Shown: piece by piece, positions 8,786-17,127 of the stretch
How the letters are laid out: each line of letters starts with the position of its first letter
Position numbering within the stretch: the stretch's first letter is position 1
Source of the DNA: Candidatus Azambacteria bacterium GW2011_GWA2_42_9
Lineage (GTDB): Bacteria; Patescibacteriota; Minisyncoccia; UBA10092
NCBI GenBank assembly: GCA_000994805.1
Contig: LCEQ01000006.1
Span: 1-35,511, forward strand
DNA: 35,511 bases
Direction: 5' to 3'
Notes under the pieces: generated by a model
What the model saw: only the letters and a program-made list of their open reading frames with translations
Told to the model about the DNA's origin: nothing
The model's database searches: none
Made by a program: the position numbers and the translations under genes

Positions 8786-9931
8786 TTAGAAAAAGTTAAT
8801 TCCACCATCATTAATAATTTTTTGGCCTTTATTTTTTTTGTCAAAATCCTGTTCGCTTGTAAACATTTCAACCGTCAGACCGTTTCTGGGAATTACAAAA
8901 TCATAGTGGGAACTAGCGGTATGAAAACCCTCGGCGCCCTCGTCTCCGTGTTTTGCGTCGCCGAAAGCCAGATGTATGGTTCCAAATCTTTTTTCGGCCT
9001 CAACAACGGAAACGCCAGCGCGTCTGTAGGATTTATCCGGGTCGGCCACAACCCCTCTGGCCTTGCTGTTTGCCCCAAAGCCCATTTCGGCAATCCGGTA
9101 TGGAGCCCAAGGATCATTGTATTCTTTTTCGCTTTCTTTGGATTCTTTGGCTAACTGGTCTCTTAAAACTTCGGCTGACTTTCCTCCATCAATCGCGACA
9201 ATAACTCCGTCTTTTATCGTCAGTTTAACAAACTCATCAACCCCTTGATGAGTTTTTATCGTTGATTCCAGAACTGGCAACATTAGCGTGCCATTTGTTC
9301 TCGTTTCATCGGGAGTAGTATAAATTTCCCCGACGGGCAGATTGCCCCATTCACCGGGATTAAGCACCCCCGTTTCTTTAATCCATCGGCGTTCCCCTAA
9401 AGGACGGATGGGAATATTTAAATCGGTACCATAGACGGAAGTGATTTTAAAACCCCTTGCCCTGCTTAACAGAGCTTCCATTCTGTTTAAACGCTCAACC
9501 AATTCGGCCGGATTTTCCTCAAGAGCTCCGCCCGGCTTAAACGCTTCCTTATCAATATCCAAAAGCGCCAAAAACCGATTTTTTGTTTCTTTAATATCAT
9601 CATAAATATCGTCTGACGTGCCATAATCTCCGGCGCTTATGCTGATTATCGTTTCGTATTTTTGCAATAATTGCAGAATTTCTTCTTTCTTTGATTTTTT
9701 TGAAAGCATGAACTCTTTTCTTGAAGAGCCAATCGCGTCAATGGCCTTTTCCAAAATAACAGCCGTTTTTCCGTCGGTATCACGATCTTTGATTAATAAA
9801 ACCTTTTCCTCGGATTTTAATTGTAAATATCCTTTTAGTGCCCGTTCGGCCACTTGAACATATTCAGGAGAAACCTCCATTTCCTTTTTCTGTTCAATTT
9901 TTGATTTTGGCGCCTTTTCAACATTCATCAT
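8786..9931 (-). CDS. M29-type (thermophilic metalloprotease/aminopeptidase) family protein
   Basis: 'GEWGNLPVGEIYTTPDE', 'RIAEMGFGANSKAR', 'GTIHLAFGDAKHGD', 'HYDFV' match aminopeptidase M29 conserved blocks. Confidence 0.75.
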   Translation of the reverse strand: MMNVEKAPKSKIEQKKEMEVSPEYVQVAERALKGYLQLKSEEKVLLIKDRDTDGKTAVILEKAIDAIGSSRKEFMLSKKSKKEEILQLLQKYETIISISAGDYGTSDDIYDDIKETKNRFLALLDIDKEAFKPGGALEENPAELVERLNRMEALLSRARGFKITSVYGTDLNIPIRPLGERRWIKETGVLNPGEWGNLPVGEIYTTPDETRTNGTLMLPVLESTIKTHQGVDEFVKLTIKDGVIVAIDGGKSAEVLRDQLAKESKESEKEYNDPWAPYRIAEMGFGANSKARGVVADPDKSYRRAGVSVVEAEKRFGTIHLAFGDAKHGDEGAEGFHTASSHYDFVIPRNGLTVEMFTSEQDFDKKNKGQKIINDGGINFF

Positions 9932-9996
9932 ATTATTATATAATATTTTTTGTTTTACTTTATCATAAATTCGTGATAAAGTACAGGTAAAATTTT

Positions 9997-11058
9997 ATGT
10001 CTAATCTTGTTTTATATAGAAAATATCGGCCGCAAAGTTGGGACGAAGTTATCGGTCAGGAACATGTAGTGCGGACGCTGACTAACGCCATCAAACTTGG
10101 TCGTGTCAGCCACGCGTATTTATTTTCCGGCCCCCGAGGCACGGGCAAAACCACCATTGCCCGGCTTCTGGCGAAATCTCTCGGCTGTGCCGACTTGGAT
10201 TTGATTGAAATCGACGCCGCATCAAACCGCGGCATTGACGAAATAAGGCAACTGCGAGAGGGGATTAAATTTTCTCCGATGGCGGGAAAATACAAGGTCT
10301 TTATAATTGATGAAGTCCACCAACTCACTAAAGAAGCGTTTAACGCGCTTTTAAAAACATTAGAAGAGCCGCCGGCGCACGCCATATTCGTTTTGGCGAC
10401 AACAGAAGCGCATAAAGTTCCCGAAACGATTTTATCGCGCGTCCAGCATTTCAATTTCAAAAGATTGGCGGTTTCCGATATTATCAAAAAACTGGAAAGA
10501 ATCACGACGGCGGAAAAAATAAAAATTGATCCGGACGCCGTGCGTTTGGTGGCGAATTTTGCCGGAGGAAGCTACCGCGACGCCGAATCAATGCTTGAGC
10601 AATTGCGGGTCTGGAATGATAAAACTATAATCAAACAAGACATTGAAGAACTTTTGGGCGCGGTTGATTTTGAAAAGGTGAAAATAATGACCGACCATCT
10701 TTCGGGAGTTGAGGCAAAACAAGCGATTGATTATATTGGCAAACTCTGCGAAGAGGGAACAGACCTTCAGGAATTTTCCAAAGCCCTGATAAACCACTTG
10801 CGCAAAATAATGCTCATTAAAGTTGATGCTTCATTGGCGAATCTTATGGCGCAGGAGCTTACCCCAGACCAGATGGAAACGGTAAAAAAACAGGCGGAAG
10901 CGTTTTCACTTGATAACGCGGCGAAAGTTATAAGAATCTTTATGTCCGCTCAGCAAGACATTAAGCGTTCGCCAATTCCTTCTCTTCCGATAGAACTGGC
11001 CGTGGTGGAGGTGATTAGTAGCAAGGGACAAATAGAAAGTAATAAGCAAAATGTTTAA
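9997..11058 (+). CDS. dnaX: DNA polymerase III subunit gamma/tau (short gamma-like form)
   Basis: 'LYRKYRPQSWDEVIGQEHVVRTL', Walker A GPRGTGKTTIARLLAKSLGC, 'LIEIDAASNRGIDEIRQLREGIKFSP', 'VFIIDEVHQLTKEAFNALLKTLEEPPAH'. Confidence 0.95.
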   Translation: MSNLVLYRKYRPQSWDEVIGQEHVVRTLTNAIKLGRVSHAYLFSGPRGTGKTTIARLLAKSLGCADLDLIEIDAASNRGIDEIRQLREGIKFSPMAGKYKVFIIDEVHQLTKEAFNALLKTLEEPPAHAIFVLATTEAHKVPETILSRVQHFNFKRLAVSDIIKKLERITTAEKIKIDPDAVRLVANFAGGSYRDAESMLEQLRVWNDKTIIKQDIEELLGAVDFEKVKIMTDHLSGVEAKQAIDYIGKLCEEGTDLQEFSKALINHLRKIMLIKVDASLANLMAQELTPDQMETVKKQAEAFSLDNAAKVIRIFMSAQQDIKRSPIPSLPIELAVVEVISSKGQIESNKQNV

Positions 11059-11062
11059 AAAT

Positions 11063-11133
11063 TGCGGGGTCGTCTAACGGTAGGACACTTCCCTTTGAAG
11101 GAAGTTATTTTGGTCCGAATCCAAACCCCGCAG
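11063..11133 (+). tRNA. tRNA-Gln(TTG)
   Basis: Acceptor TGCGGGG/CCCCGCA, anticodon stem CTTCC/GGAAG with loop CTTTGAA, T-arm TTTGG-TCCGAAT-CCAAA; followed by CCG rather than CCA. Confidence 0.9.
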
Positions 11134-11193
11134 CCGTCATATGCTAAGTCAAATGATTGAGATACATATTAAGTAAATAATAAAAAAATAATT

Positions 11194-11562
11194 ATGAAAG
11201 GCCCAATTTACCAAAATATAATATCTGGAACTGAACCGTTATATCAAAAATATTTTGAAGAAATATTAGATAAAATCGATGTTCAAAATTTTACAAACCA
11301 GGCACTTGGCAGATCATATGATAAAGATAAGATTAAGAATGACTATAAAATTGTTGAACAAATAGTAAATATGGCTAAAGAAAAAAGCCATCTTTCGCCG
11401 TTGGCACTTCAAGTAATGTTAGAACAATATTTATGGGCAGATGTTTATATGCGGGAAATGGATAAAGATAAATGGATTTATCGAGTTATTAATCGGAAAG
11501 ATGAAGACTTTTTTCCAGATTCAATGGTTATTTATAAAAAGTTTTTTGAAGATAAACAATAA
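11194..11562 (+). CDS. Hypothetical soluble protein (first gene of AT-rich three-gene cassette)
   Basis: 122 aa ORF, no TM segment, no recognised family. Confidence 0.7.
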   Translation: MKGPIYQNIISGTEPLYQKYFEEILDKIDVQNFTNQALGRSYDKDKIKNDYKIVEQIVNMAKEKSHLSPLALQVMLEQYLWADVYMREMDKDKWIYRVINRKDEDFFPDSMVIYKKFFEDKQ

Positions 11563-11570
11563 ATAATAAT

Positions 11571-11846
11571 ATGAATGTTATAGCGGGGATATTAATTGGT
11601 ATTATTAACAATTCATGGCTTGCAATTATCGTAGCGCCATTACTTTGGGGTATTGTATGGTGCGTTTTGCAATTTATTTATAAAAATAAACTTAATAATT
11701 ATTTAGATCGTGCCAAAGAAAAAAACCTACCTCTGAAATGGAAAATGAGCCACACTCAAAGCTTTTACTTTATCGAATATTTAACAAGTAGCACAACTGC
11801 TTTAATTTTTTCTGTTTTAGTTAAATTAATAAAAGATCTAATTTAA
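11571..11846 (+). CDS. Hypothetical small membrane protein (second gene of cassette)
   Basis: Two hydrophobic segments; 8-bp gap from previous gene. Confidence 0.7.
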   Translation: MNVIAGILIGIINNSWLAIIVAPLLWGIVWCVLQFIYKNKLNNYLDRAKEKNLPLKWKMSHTQSFYFIEYLTSSTTALIFSVLVKLIKDLI

Positions 11847-11847
11847 T

Positions 11848-12426
11848 ATGGCCGAAGGGAGAATAAAATTAACAGAAAATGAACTTGAAGAATTTTATAC
11901 CAAGCTTGGTTCGCGACATTTTAAATTACAAGAAGAGATATTTAAAGAATATGGGTACAAAAAATTAGATATTTATTTCAAGTTGATTGAGTTTACTTAT
12001 CAGATTGTTACGGTAATAGGCGTTATTGCGGGCCTAGGATTTACCGCTCTTTCCTCCATTCAAAATCGTTACTCATTTGTCATGGGTGAAGCCTTTTTAT
12101 TTCTCGGAATTTTATTTGGTATTTATTTGGTGCATAAAATTTATTCGGGAGAGCTACTTAGTTTTCAACGAGCCCAGAATATTCACAAAAAGCATTTTGG
12201 GGAAAGAAACGAATTCTTTAAAAAGATATGGACCGAACTTAAAGCTGATGGTGCCAATATAGCAGATTGGGAAAAATTAAAACAGATAGATGATAAAACA
12301 ATTGAAATTTTCGATTCTAAAGATGAGGAATTAGACGATATTTATAGGCTAAAAGCGTACCAAAGAATTTTATTATATTTTTTGGCCGCAGGTTGTTTCA
12401 TGATTTTATTTTCTATTATTTTTTAA
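11848..12426 (+). CDS. Hypothetical membrane protein (third gene of cassette)
   Basis: Central paired TM region 'IVTVIGVIAGLGFTAL...FLFLGILFGIYLVHKI' and C-terminal TM 'ILLYFLAAGCFMILFSIIF'. Confidence 0.75.
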   Translation: MAEGRIKLTENELEEFYTKLGSRHFKLQEEIFKEYGYKKLDIYFKLIEFTYQIVTVIGVIAGLGFTALSSIQNRYSFVMGEAFLFLGILFGIYLVHKIYSGELLSFQRAQNIHKKHFGERNEFFKKIWTELKADGANIADWEKLKQIDDKTIEIFDSKDEELDDIYRLKAYQRILLYFLAAGCFMILFSIIF

Positions 12427-12549
12427 TTAAATAGATCCGACCGAGACGCCTCAATCTGATATACTGAATTAGCCCTAAAAAGCTCTCAACGGCCTTGCTG
12501 GGTGTGGTTCCAGACCAAGTTAGTCAGCCAATAAATTTTAATAAAAACA

Positions 12550-13119
12550 ATGAATAAAATAATATTTTTTGATGCCGACGGCGTACTTATAGTTCAGCGG
12601 GAAAAGTTTTTTAGCCAACGATTATTCGAGGACTAAGGAGTTTCCGTTGAACTCATCATGCCTCTTTTTAAAAACGAATTTTATAAATGCGTTCTTGGAG
12701 AAATGGACCTTAAAGAAGTGCTTAAATCCTATATTGAAAAATGGGGGTGGAAAGGTTCTATTGATGAACTGCTCAAATATTGGTGGGAAGGAGAGAATAA
12801 ACCAAATATTTTCGTATTAGAGGTGGTAGATCAACTACGCGCGCGAGGCGTGAAATGTTACCTTACCACAGACCAAGAAAAATATCGGGCGGATTATATT
12901 ATGAATGGAGTTGGTCTTAAAGAACATTTGGATGGAGCATTCTTCTCTTATGATTTGGGTGTAAGTAAAAGCAAACGAGAATACTGGGAAAAAGTTTTAC
13001 AGACACTCAATATTAAAAATCCTCAGGAAGTTCAATGTTGGGATGATGAACAAGAAAATATCGATGTAGCCCAAGAGGTGGGTATTGAAGCTCACTTGTA
13101 TCTTGTATACAGATATTAG
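12550..13119 (+). pseudogene. HAD-family hydrolase interrupted by one in-frame TAA
   Basis: MNKIIFFDADGVLIVQREKFFSQRLFED*GVSVELIMPLFKNEF... in one continuous frame; TAA at 12634-12636; downstream 'CYLTTDQEKYRADYIMN' and 'VQCWDDEQENIDVAQEVGIEAHLY' fit HAD motifs. Confidence 0.8.
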
Positions 13120-13149
13120 TGATTTGAAAATATTGATTTAAAAAGTTGA

Positions 13150-13206
13150 ATGCCCAAACCAAAATCAATTTGCGTATTCGGAGACAGCGTCACTTGCGGC
13201 GCGTGA
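13150..13206 (+). pseudogene. Truncated SGNH/GDSL hydrolase N-terminal fragment
   Basis: MPKPKSICVFGDSVTCGA*; first 38 nt identical to 13935-13972. Confidence 0.75.
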
Positions 13207-13305
13207 AGTTTGGAATTTGATTTTTAAACGTCCGGATGTTAAAAATAATTATTAGCGTTATTTTGAAGCCGGTCGCAGTTCTTTTATAAGAGGAGGTAGG
13301 AAACC

Positions 13306-13839
13306 ATGGCTGATTCCCTGAAAAACCAAGTACTTTGTTCGGTATTTGCCTGCCTGGCTGACCAGATAATGTCGAGAGGAAAAACTTCCGAATCCTTCGC
13401 GGCCATTATCATTCTTTTGAAAAACATGAAACCGGAACAGCCGGTTGTGGACTTCGTCGCCAAAAAATATCTGGAAATCTTTAGGAATAACCGGGACTTT
13501 CCCGCCCGCCACAATATTGATGCATTGGACGCGGCTACCAGAGTGATTGATTTCGCCGCTTCCGCCGCGGTCGTTGAAGAGGTAATCCGGGAAACCGCCA
13601 AAATGGGATGGTACGGCCGGATTGAAGATATGGCAAAGAGATTACTGAATCGGGGACTGACAGAGCAGGAAATGCGCTGGCTGGTTGACAGTTATTTGGA
13701 TCATAAGGGCACGCAAAGCAACTCGGCAGAAGAAACTCTCTGTGAACTTGCCCGGAAATACCTGAAACCGCAGGAAGCGCGCAATGTGGAAATCCGGCTT
13801 CAGAAGTTTAGGCGTGCATTTGAAAGCGACCCCCTTTAG
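13306..13839 (+). CDS. Hypothetical alpha-helical protein (177 aa)
   Basis: Strong SD (AGAGGAGGTAGGAAACC ATG) and downstream terminator; no recognised domain. Confidence 0.75.
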   Translation: MADSLKNQVLCSVFACLADQIMSRGKTSESFAAIIILLKNMKPEQPVVDFVAKKYLEIFRNNRDFPARHNIDALDAATRVIDFAASAAVVEEVIRETAKMGWYGRIEDMAKRLLNRGLTEQEMRWLVDSYLDHKGTQSNSAEETLCELARKYLKPQEARNVEIRLQKFRRAFESDPL

Positions 13840-13857
13840 GCGAAAGCGAATTTGAAA

Positions 13858-13886
13858 TGAAACCGCGGCTTGTCCGGCGGTTTTTT
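13858..13886 (+). terminator. Rho-independent terminator
   Basis: AACCGCGGCTTGTCCGGCGGTT hairpin followed by TTTTTGTTTT. Confidence 0.7.
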
Positions 13887-13934
13887 GTTTTCGCCGCTTC
13901 CGCTATTTAAGTTTTTAAGGTAAAATTTAGCCGT

Positions 13935-14542
13935 ATGCCCAAACCAAAATCAATTTGCGTATTCGGAGACAGTACGGCTTGGGGCGCGTGGGATTTGGAA
14001 AAAGGCGGCTGGGTAAATCGCCTCTGGTTTCATGTTGCCCAAAGAAATGGTGATTACTATGTTGAAATATACAATTGCAGCGTTTCCGGCGGCACAACCG
14101 AAACGATTTTAGAAAGGTTCGAAAATGAAGCGAAAATAAGAAATGCCGACGCTTTGATATTTCAAACTGGCGGGAATGACGCTTCTTATGAAAATAAACC
14201 GGGTAATTATCTGGTTGCGCCAGAAAAGTTTAAAGAAAACCTTAAAGAAATCATCAAGCGATCCAAGGAAATTACCGATAATATTATTTTTATGGATTTA
14301 AAGAATTGCGATGAATCCAAAACAATGCCAGTATCATGGATTGATATTTACTATACTAACGAAAATATAAAGAAATACAGTGAAATTATACAGGAAGTTT
14401 GTAATAAAATAATGTCCTATTTTTGGATTTGGAATTATTAGACAACAATGATTTTGATGATGGCCTTCATCCCAACGCTCAAGGCCACGAAAAGATTTTT
14501 AATCAGGTAAAGGATTTTTTGATTGAAAAGGGATGGATTTAG
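13935..14542 (+). pseudogene. SGNH/GDSL hydrolase split by a frameshift near the C-terminus
   Basis: ORF 13935-14441 has 'CVFGDSTAWG' and 'FQTGGNDA'. The missing block continues in another frame as ...VLFLDLELLDNNDFDDGLHPNAQGHEKIFNQVKDFLIEKGWI*. Confidence 0.8.
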
Positions 14543-14577
14543 TCCGCCCAAAACGCGTCAATATGAATTATAGTTGA

Positions 14578-15789
14578 TTAAAAACGCCTGTAATGGCGGC
14601 GGTGGCCAGCGGGAACCGCCGGTTTGGGCGCGATAATTGCCGGTTTTTTGGGAGCGTTTAAAGGCATTCTGGCGGGAGGCATTTGCGGCAACGCGGACAA
14701 AGGCAGTGTCGCGCGGATAAGGCGTTCAATGCTCCGCACGTCGTTTTTTTGGTCCGGAGTGGCAAAAGAAATGGCGTGGCCGATGCCGCCTATCCTTCCG
14801 GTCCGTCCGATACGATGAACGTAATTTTCCGGGTGTTGAGGGAGGTCATAGTTTAAAACAAGTTCAATCCCTTTCACATCTATGCCACGGGCGGCGATGT
14901 CGGTCGCGACGAGAATTCTGTATTTGCCGTTTCTGAATCCGTCCAGCGCTTCCCGGCGCTGGTTTAATGACTTGTTGGAATGAATCTCGGCCACGATATG
15001 GCCAAGTGTCCGGATGCCTTGCGTAATTTTTCTGGCGCCGTGCTTAGTCCGCGCGAATATCAGTATGGACCCGCGGTATTCGCCAAGAATTTTTTGGAGA
15101 AGCCGCGGTTTATCCTGTTTCTCCAAGAAAAAAAGCTCTTGAGTAACTTTGGCGGCCGGAGTGCCCGACGGGGCGACTTCAATGCGGACGGGAAGCTTCA
15201 TATATGTCTTCGCTATGTCAAAAATATCTTGAGGCATTGTCGCCGAGAAAAGAAGGGTTTGCCGATTGCGAGGCAGCGCCTGTAATATTCGTTTGAGTTG
15301 CGGCGCGAAACCCATGTCCAGCATGTGATCCGCCTCGTCCAATACCAAAACAGCGACTGCTCCAAGCGAAACGGTTTTCTGTTCCAGGTGGTCAATAATC
15401 CGTCCCGGAGTGCCGATTATGATTTGCGGACTTCCTCTAAGCGCCTGTACCTGGCGATTAATGGATTCGCCGCCGATTAAAACAGCCGTTCTCACACCGA
15501 GAGACGATCCGACTTTGCGAAAAACCTCATTAACTTGGAGCGCGAGCTCTCGCGTTGGCAACACGATAAGCCCCTTATTGCCGCGCAGCGCCGCCTGAAT
15601 CATCGGCACGGCGAAAGCCAGTGTTTTTCCCGTTCCTGTCTGGGCAATGCCTATCATGTCCTTGCCCTCTATTGCCAGAGGGATAGATTTTTCCTGAATA
15701 GGGGTAGGAATTTTGAAGTTTAATCTGTGGAGTATCTCCAATATATTGGGCGCGATACCGAGATTGTAGAAATCAGAAGATTGGTTCAT
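14578..15789 (-). CDS. DEAD-box RNA helicase (RhlE/CsdA-like)
   Basis: 'FKIPTPIQEKSIPLAIEGKDMIGIAQTGTGKTLAFAVP', 'PTRELALQV', 'VLDEADHMLDMGF', 'LFSATMP', 'ATDIAARGIDVKGIELVLNYDLPQHPENYVHRIGRTGRIG'. Confidence 0.95.
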   Translation of the reverse strand: MNQSSDFYNLGIAPNILEILHRLNFKIPTPIQEKSIPLAIEGKDMIGIAQTGTGKTLAFAVPMIQAALRGNKGLIVLPTRELALQVNEVFRKVGSSLGVRTAVLIGGESINRQVQALRGSPQIIIGTPGRIIDHLEQKTVSLGAVAVLVLDEADHMLDMGFAPQLKRILQALPRNRQTLLFSATMPQDIFDIAKTYMKLPVRIEVAPSGTPAAKVTQELFFLEKQDKPRLLQKILGEYRGSILIFARTKHGARKITQGIRTLGHIVAEIHSNKSLNQRREALDGFRNGKYRILVATDIAARGIDVKGIELVLNYDLPQHPENYVHRIGRTGRIGGIGHAISFATPDQKNDVRSIERLIRATLPLSALPQMPPARMPLNAPKKPAIIAPKPAVPAGHRRHYRRF

Positions 15790-15850
15790 TTTCAGTATTA
15801 TGGCATAAAATCACGAGAAACACAACCATTGCTTTATTTCATCGCTGGCA

Positions 15851-15877
15851 AAATCGCCTCAATTTGATATACTAAAT
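15851..15877 (+). promoter_or_regulatory. Putative extended -10 promoter
   Basis: CGCCTCAATTTGATATACTAAATAA; the near-identical CGCCTCAATCTGATATACTGAATTA lies at about 12447-12471 upstream of the HAD pseudogene. Confidence 0.5.
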
Positions 15878-15905
15878 AAAGATAACCCTTGGTAAAATAT
15901 AAATT

Positions 15906-16241
15906 ATGGAAGAAGTACCGTCGGTTGAAAAACAAGAAAACGCGGAGCAGCGCCTCGCCCGCTTACTCAAGGAAAAGGGTGCGGAAGATCCTGAAGCCAG
16001 AGATCTTTTAGACGCGTGGACGCGTGAACAAGAAGAGCGCGTTGAGGAAGGGAGCGACCCTGCCGCGAAAATCGAATTCAACCTCAAACGGGCGAGGTTG
16101 TATTTTGAGGCCGGCTATGTAGAGGAGGCGCTTGAAAACTTTGAAGCCGCCAGAATGCAGGCATGGAATGAAAACAGACAAGAACTTTATGAGGCAATCA
16201 TGGCCGAAATGGATACGCTGGAAAGCGGCTTAGAAAAATAA
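15906..16241 (+). CDS. Hypothetical helical (TPR-like) protein
   Basis: 111 aa; 'KIEFNLKRARLYFEAGYVEEALENFEAARMQA' resembles a TPR unit. Confidence 0.65.
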   Translation: MEEVPSVEKQENAEQRLARLLKEKGAEDPEARDLLDAWTREQEERVEEGSDPAAKIEFNLKRARLYFEAGYVEEALENFEAARMQAWNENRQELYEAIMAEMDTLESGLEK

Positions 16242-16257
16242 TACCTCAATTAAACAC

Positions 16258-16779
16258 ATGAAAACAATTCTTTACATGGGCATATCGGCTAACGGATATA
16301 TTGCCAAGACGGATGGCAATTCGGAATGGACTTCGGAAGAAGATTTGAAAGGCTTTTATGAACAAAGCAAAAAGGCCGGAAATATAATCATGGGCAAGAA
16401 CACCTATCTCGCAGCTTTGCAATACGGTTATTTCCCGTTTCCAGATTCATTGAATGTTGTAGTTTCTCACAAACAAATAGAAAATAAGTGGGGAGATAAT
16501 GTGATAATAATGGATAAGCCGCCGAAAGAAATTTTGGCGATGCTTGAGCAGAAAGGATTTACTGCGGCATTTTTAGCCGGCGGAGGGCAGTTAAACGCTT
16601 CTTTTGTTAAAGAAGGATTGATAGACGAAATATATTTGGATATTGAGCCGCTGATTTTGGGGCAAGGCATTAAAATCTTTGCTGATGCGGATTTTGAATT
16701 TTGGATGGAATTAATCGATTTTAAAAAATTAAATATCAATACCATCCAGCTACATTATAAAGTTATTAAAAACCAATAA
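16258..16779 (+). CDS. Dihydrofolate reductase/RibD C-terminal domain family protein
   Basis: 'MKTILYMGISANGYIAKTDGNSEWTSEEDL', 'GNIIMGKNTY', 'AAFLAGGGQLNASFVKEGLIDEIYLDIEPLILGQGIKIF'. Confidence 0.85.
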   Translation: MKTILYMGISANGYIAKTDGNSEWTSEEDLKGFYEQSKKAGNIIMGKNTYLAALQYGYFPFPDSLNVVVSHKQIENKWGDNVIIMDKPPKEILAMLEQKGFTAAFLAGGGQLNASFVKEGLIDEIYLDIEPLILGQGIKIFADADFEFWMELIDFKKLNINTIQLHYKVIKNQ

Positions 16780-16782
16780 AAT

Positions 16783-17127
16783 ATGAAAAATATAATAATT
16801 AAAAATGCTCTAGTTAACGCGTTGTTGACAGCGCTATATATCGTAATAATAGCTTCGTTTATGTTTTATGGGCAAAAATTTTTCGGAGGACCTAATCAGG
16901 CCGATATCGTACTTATGCCAATTATTATGCTTTCACTTCTAGTATTTTCTACGGCTGTTGTAGGTTCGCTAATATTCGGCCGGCCTATTATGTGGTATTT
17001 AGACGGCCAAAAGAAGGAGGCAATTTCACTATTAGTTTACACATTAGGAATTTTCCTGATTATCACAATTTTGGCGCTTGTTGCTTTATTTATATATCTT
17101 CGCCTAGCTGTTATAATGGGGGCATGA
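16783..17127 (+). CDS. Hypothetical membrane protein (3 TM)
   Basis: 114 aa with three hydrophobic segments; stop overlaps next start (ATGA). Confidence 0.65.
   Translation: MKNIIIKNALVNALLTALYIVIIASFMFYGQKFFGGPNQADIVLMPIIMLSLLVFSTAVVGSLIFGRPIMWYLDGQKKEAISLLVYTLGIFLIITILALVALFIYLRLAVIMGA

Noticed and set aside
9958-9983. Imperfect inverted repeat TTATCA-taaattcg-TGATAA upstream of dnaX as an operator
   Set aside because: Only about 6 perfect AT-rich base pairs; too weak to separate from chance without conservation data.
16992-17123. N-terminal 44-residue extension of the GH18 ORF
   Set aside because: Overlaps the upstream membrane-protein gene; ATG 17124 gives a clean signal peptide and an ATGA overlap.
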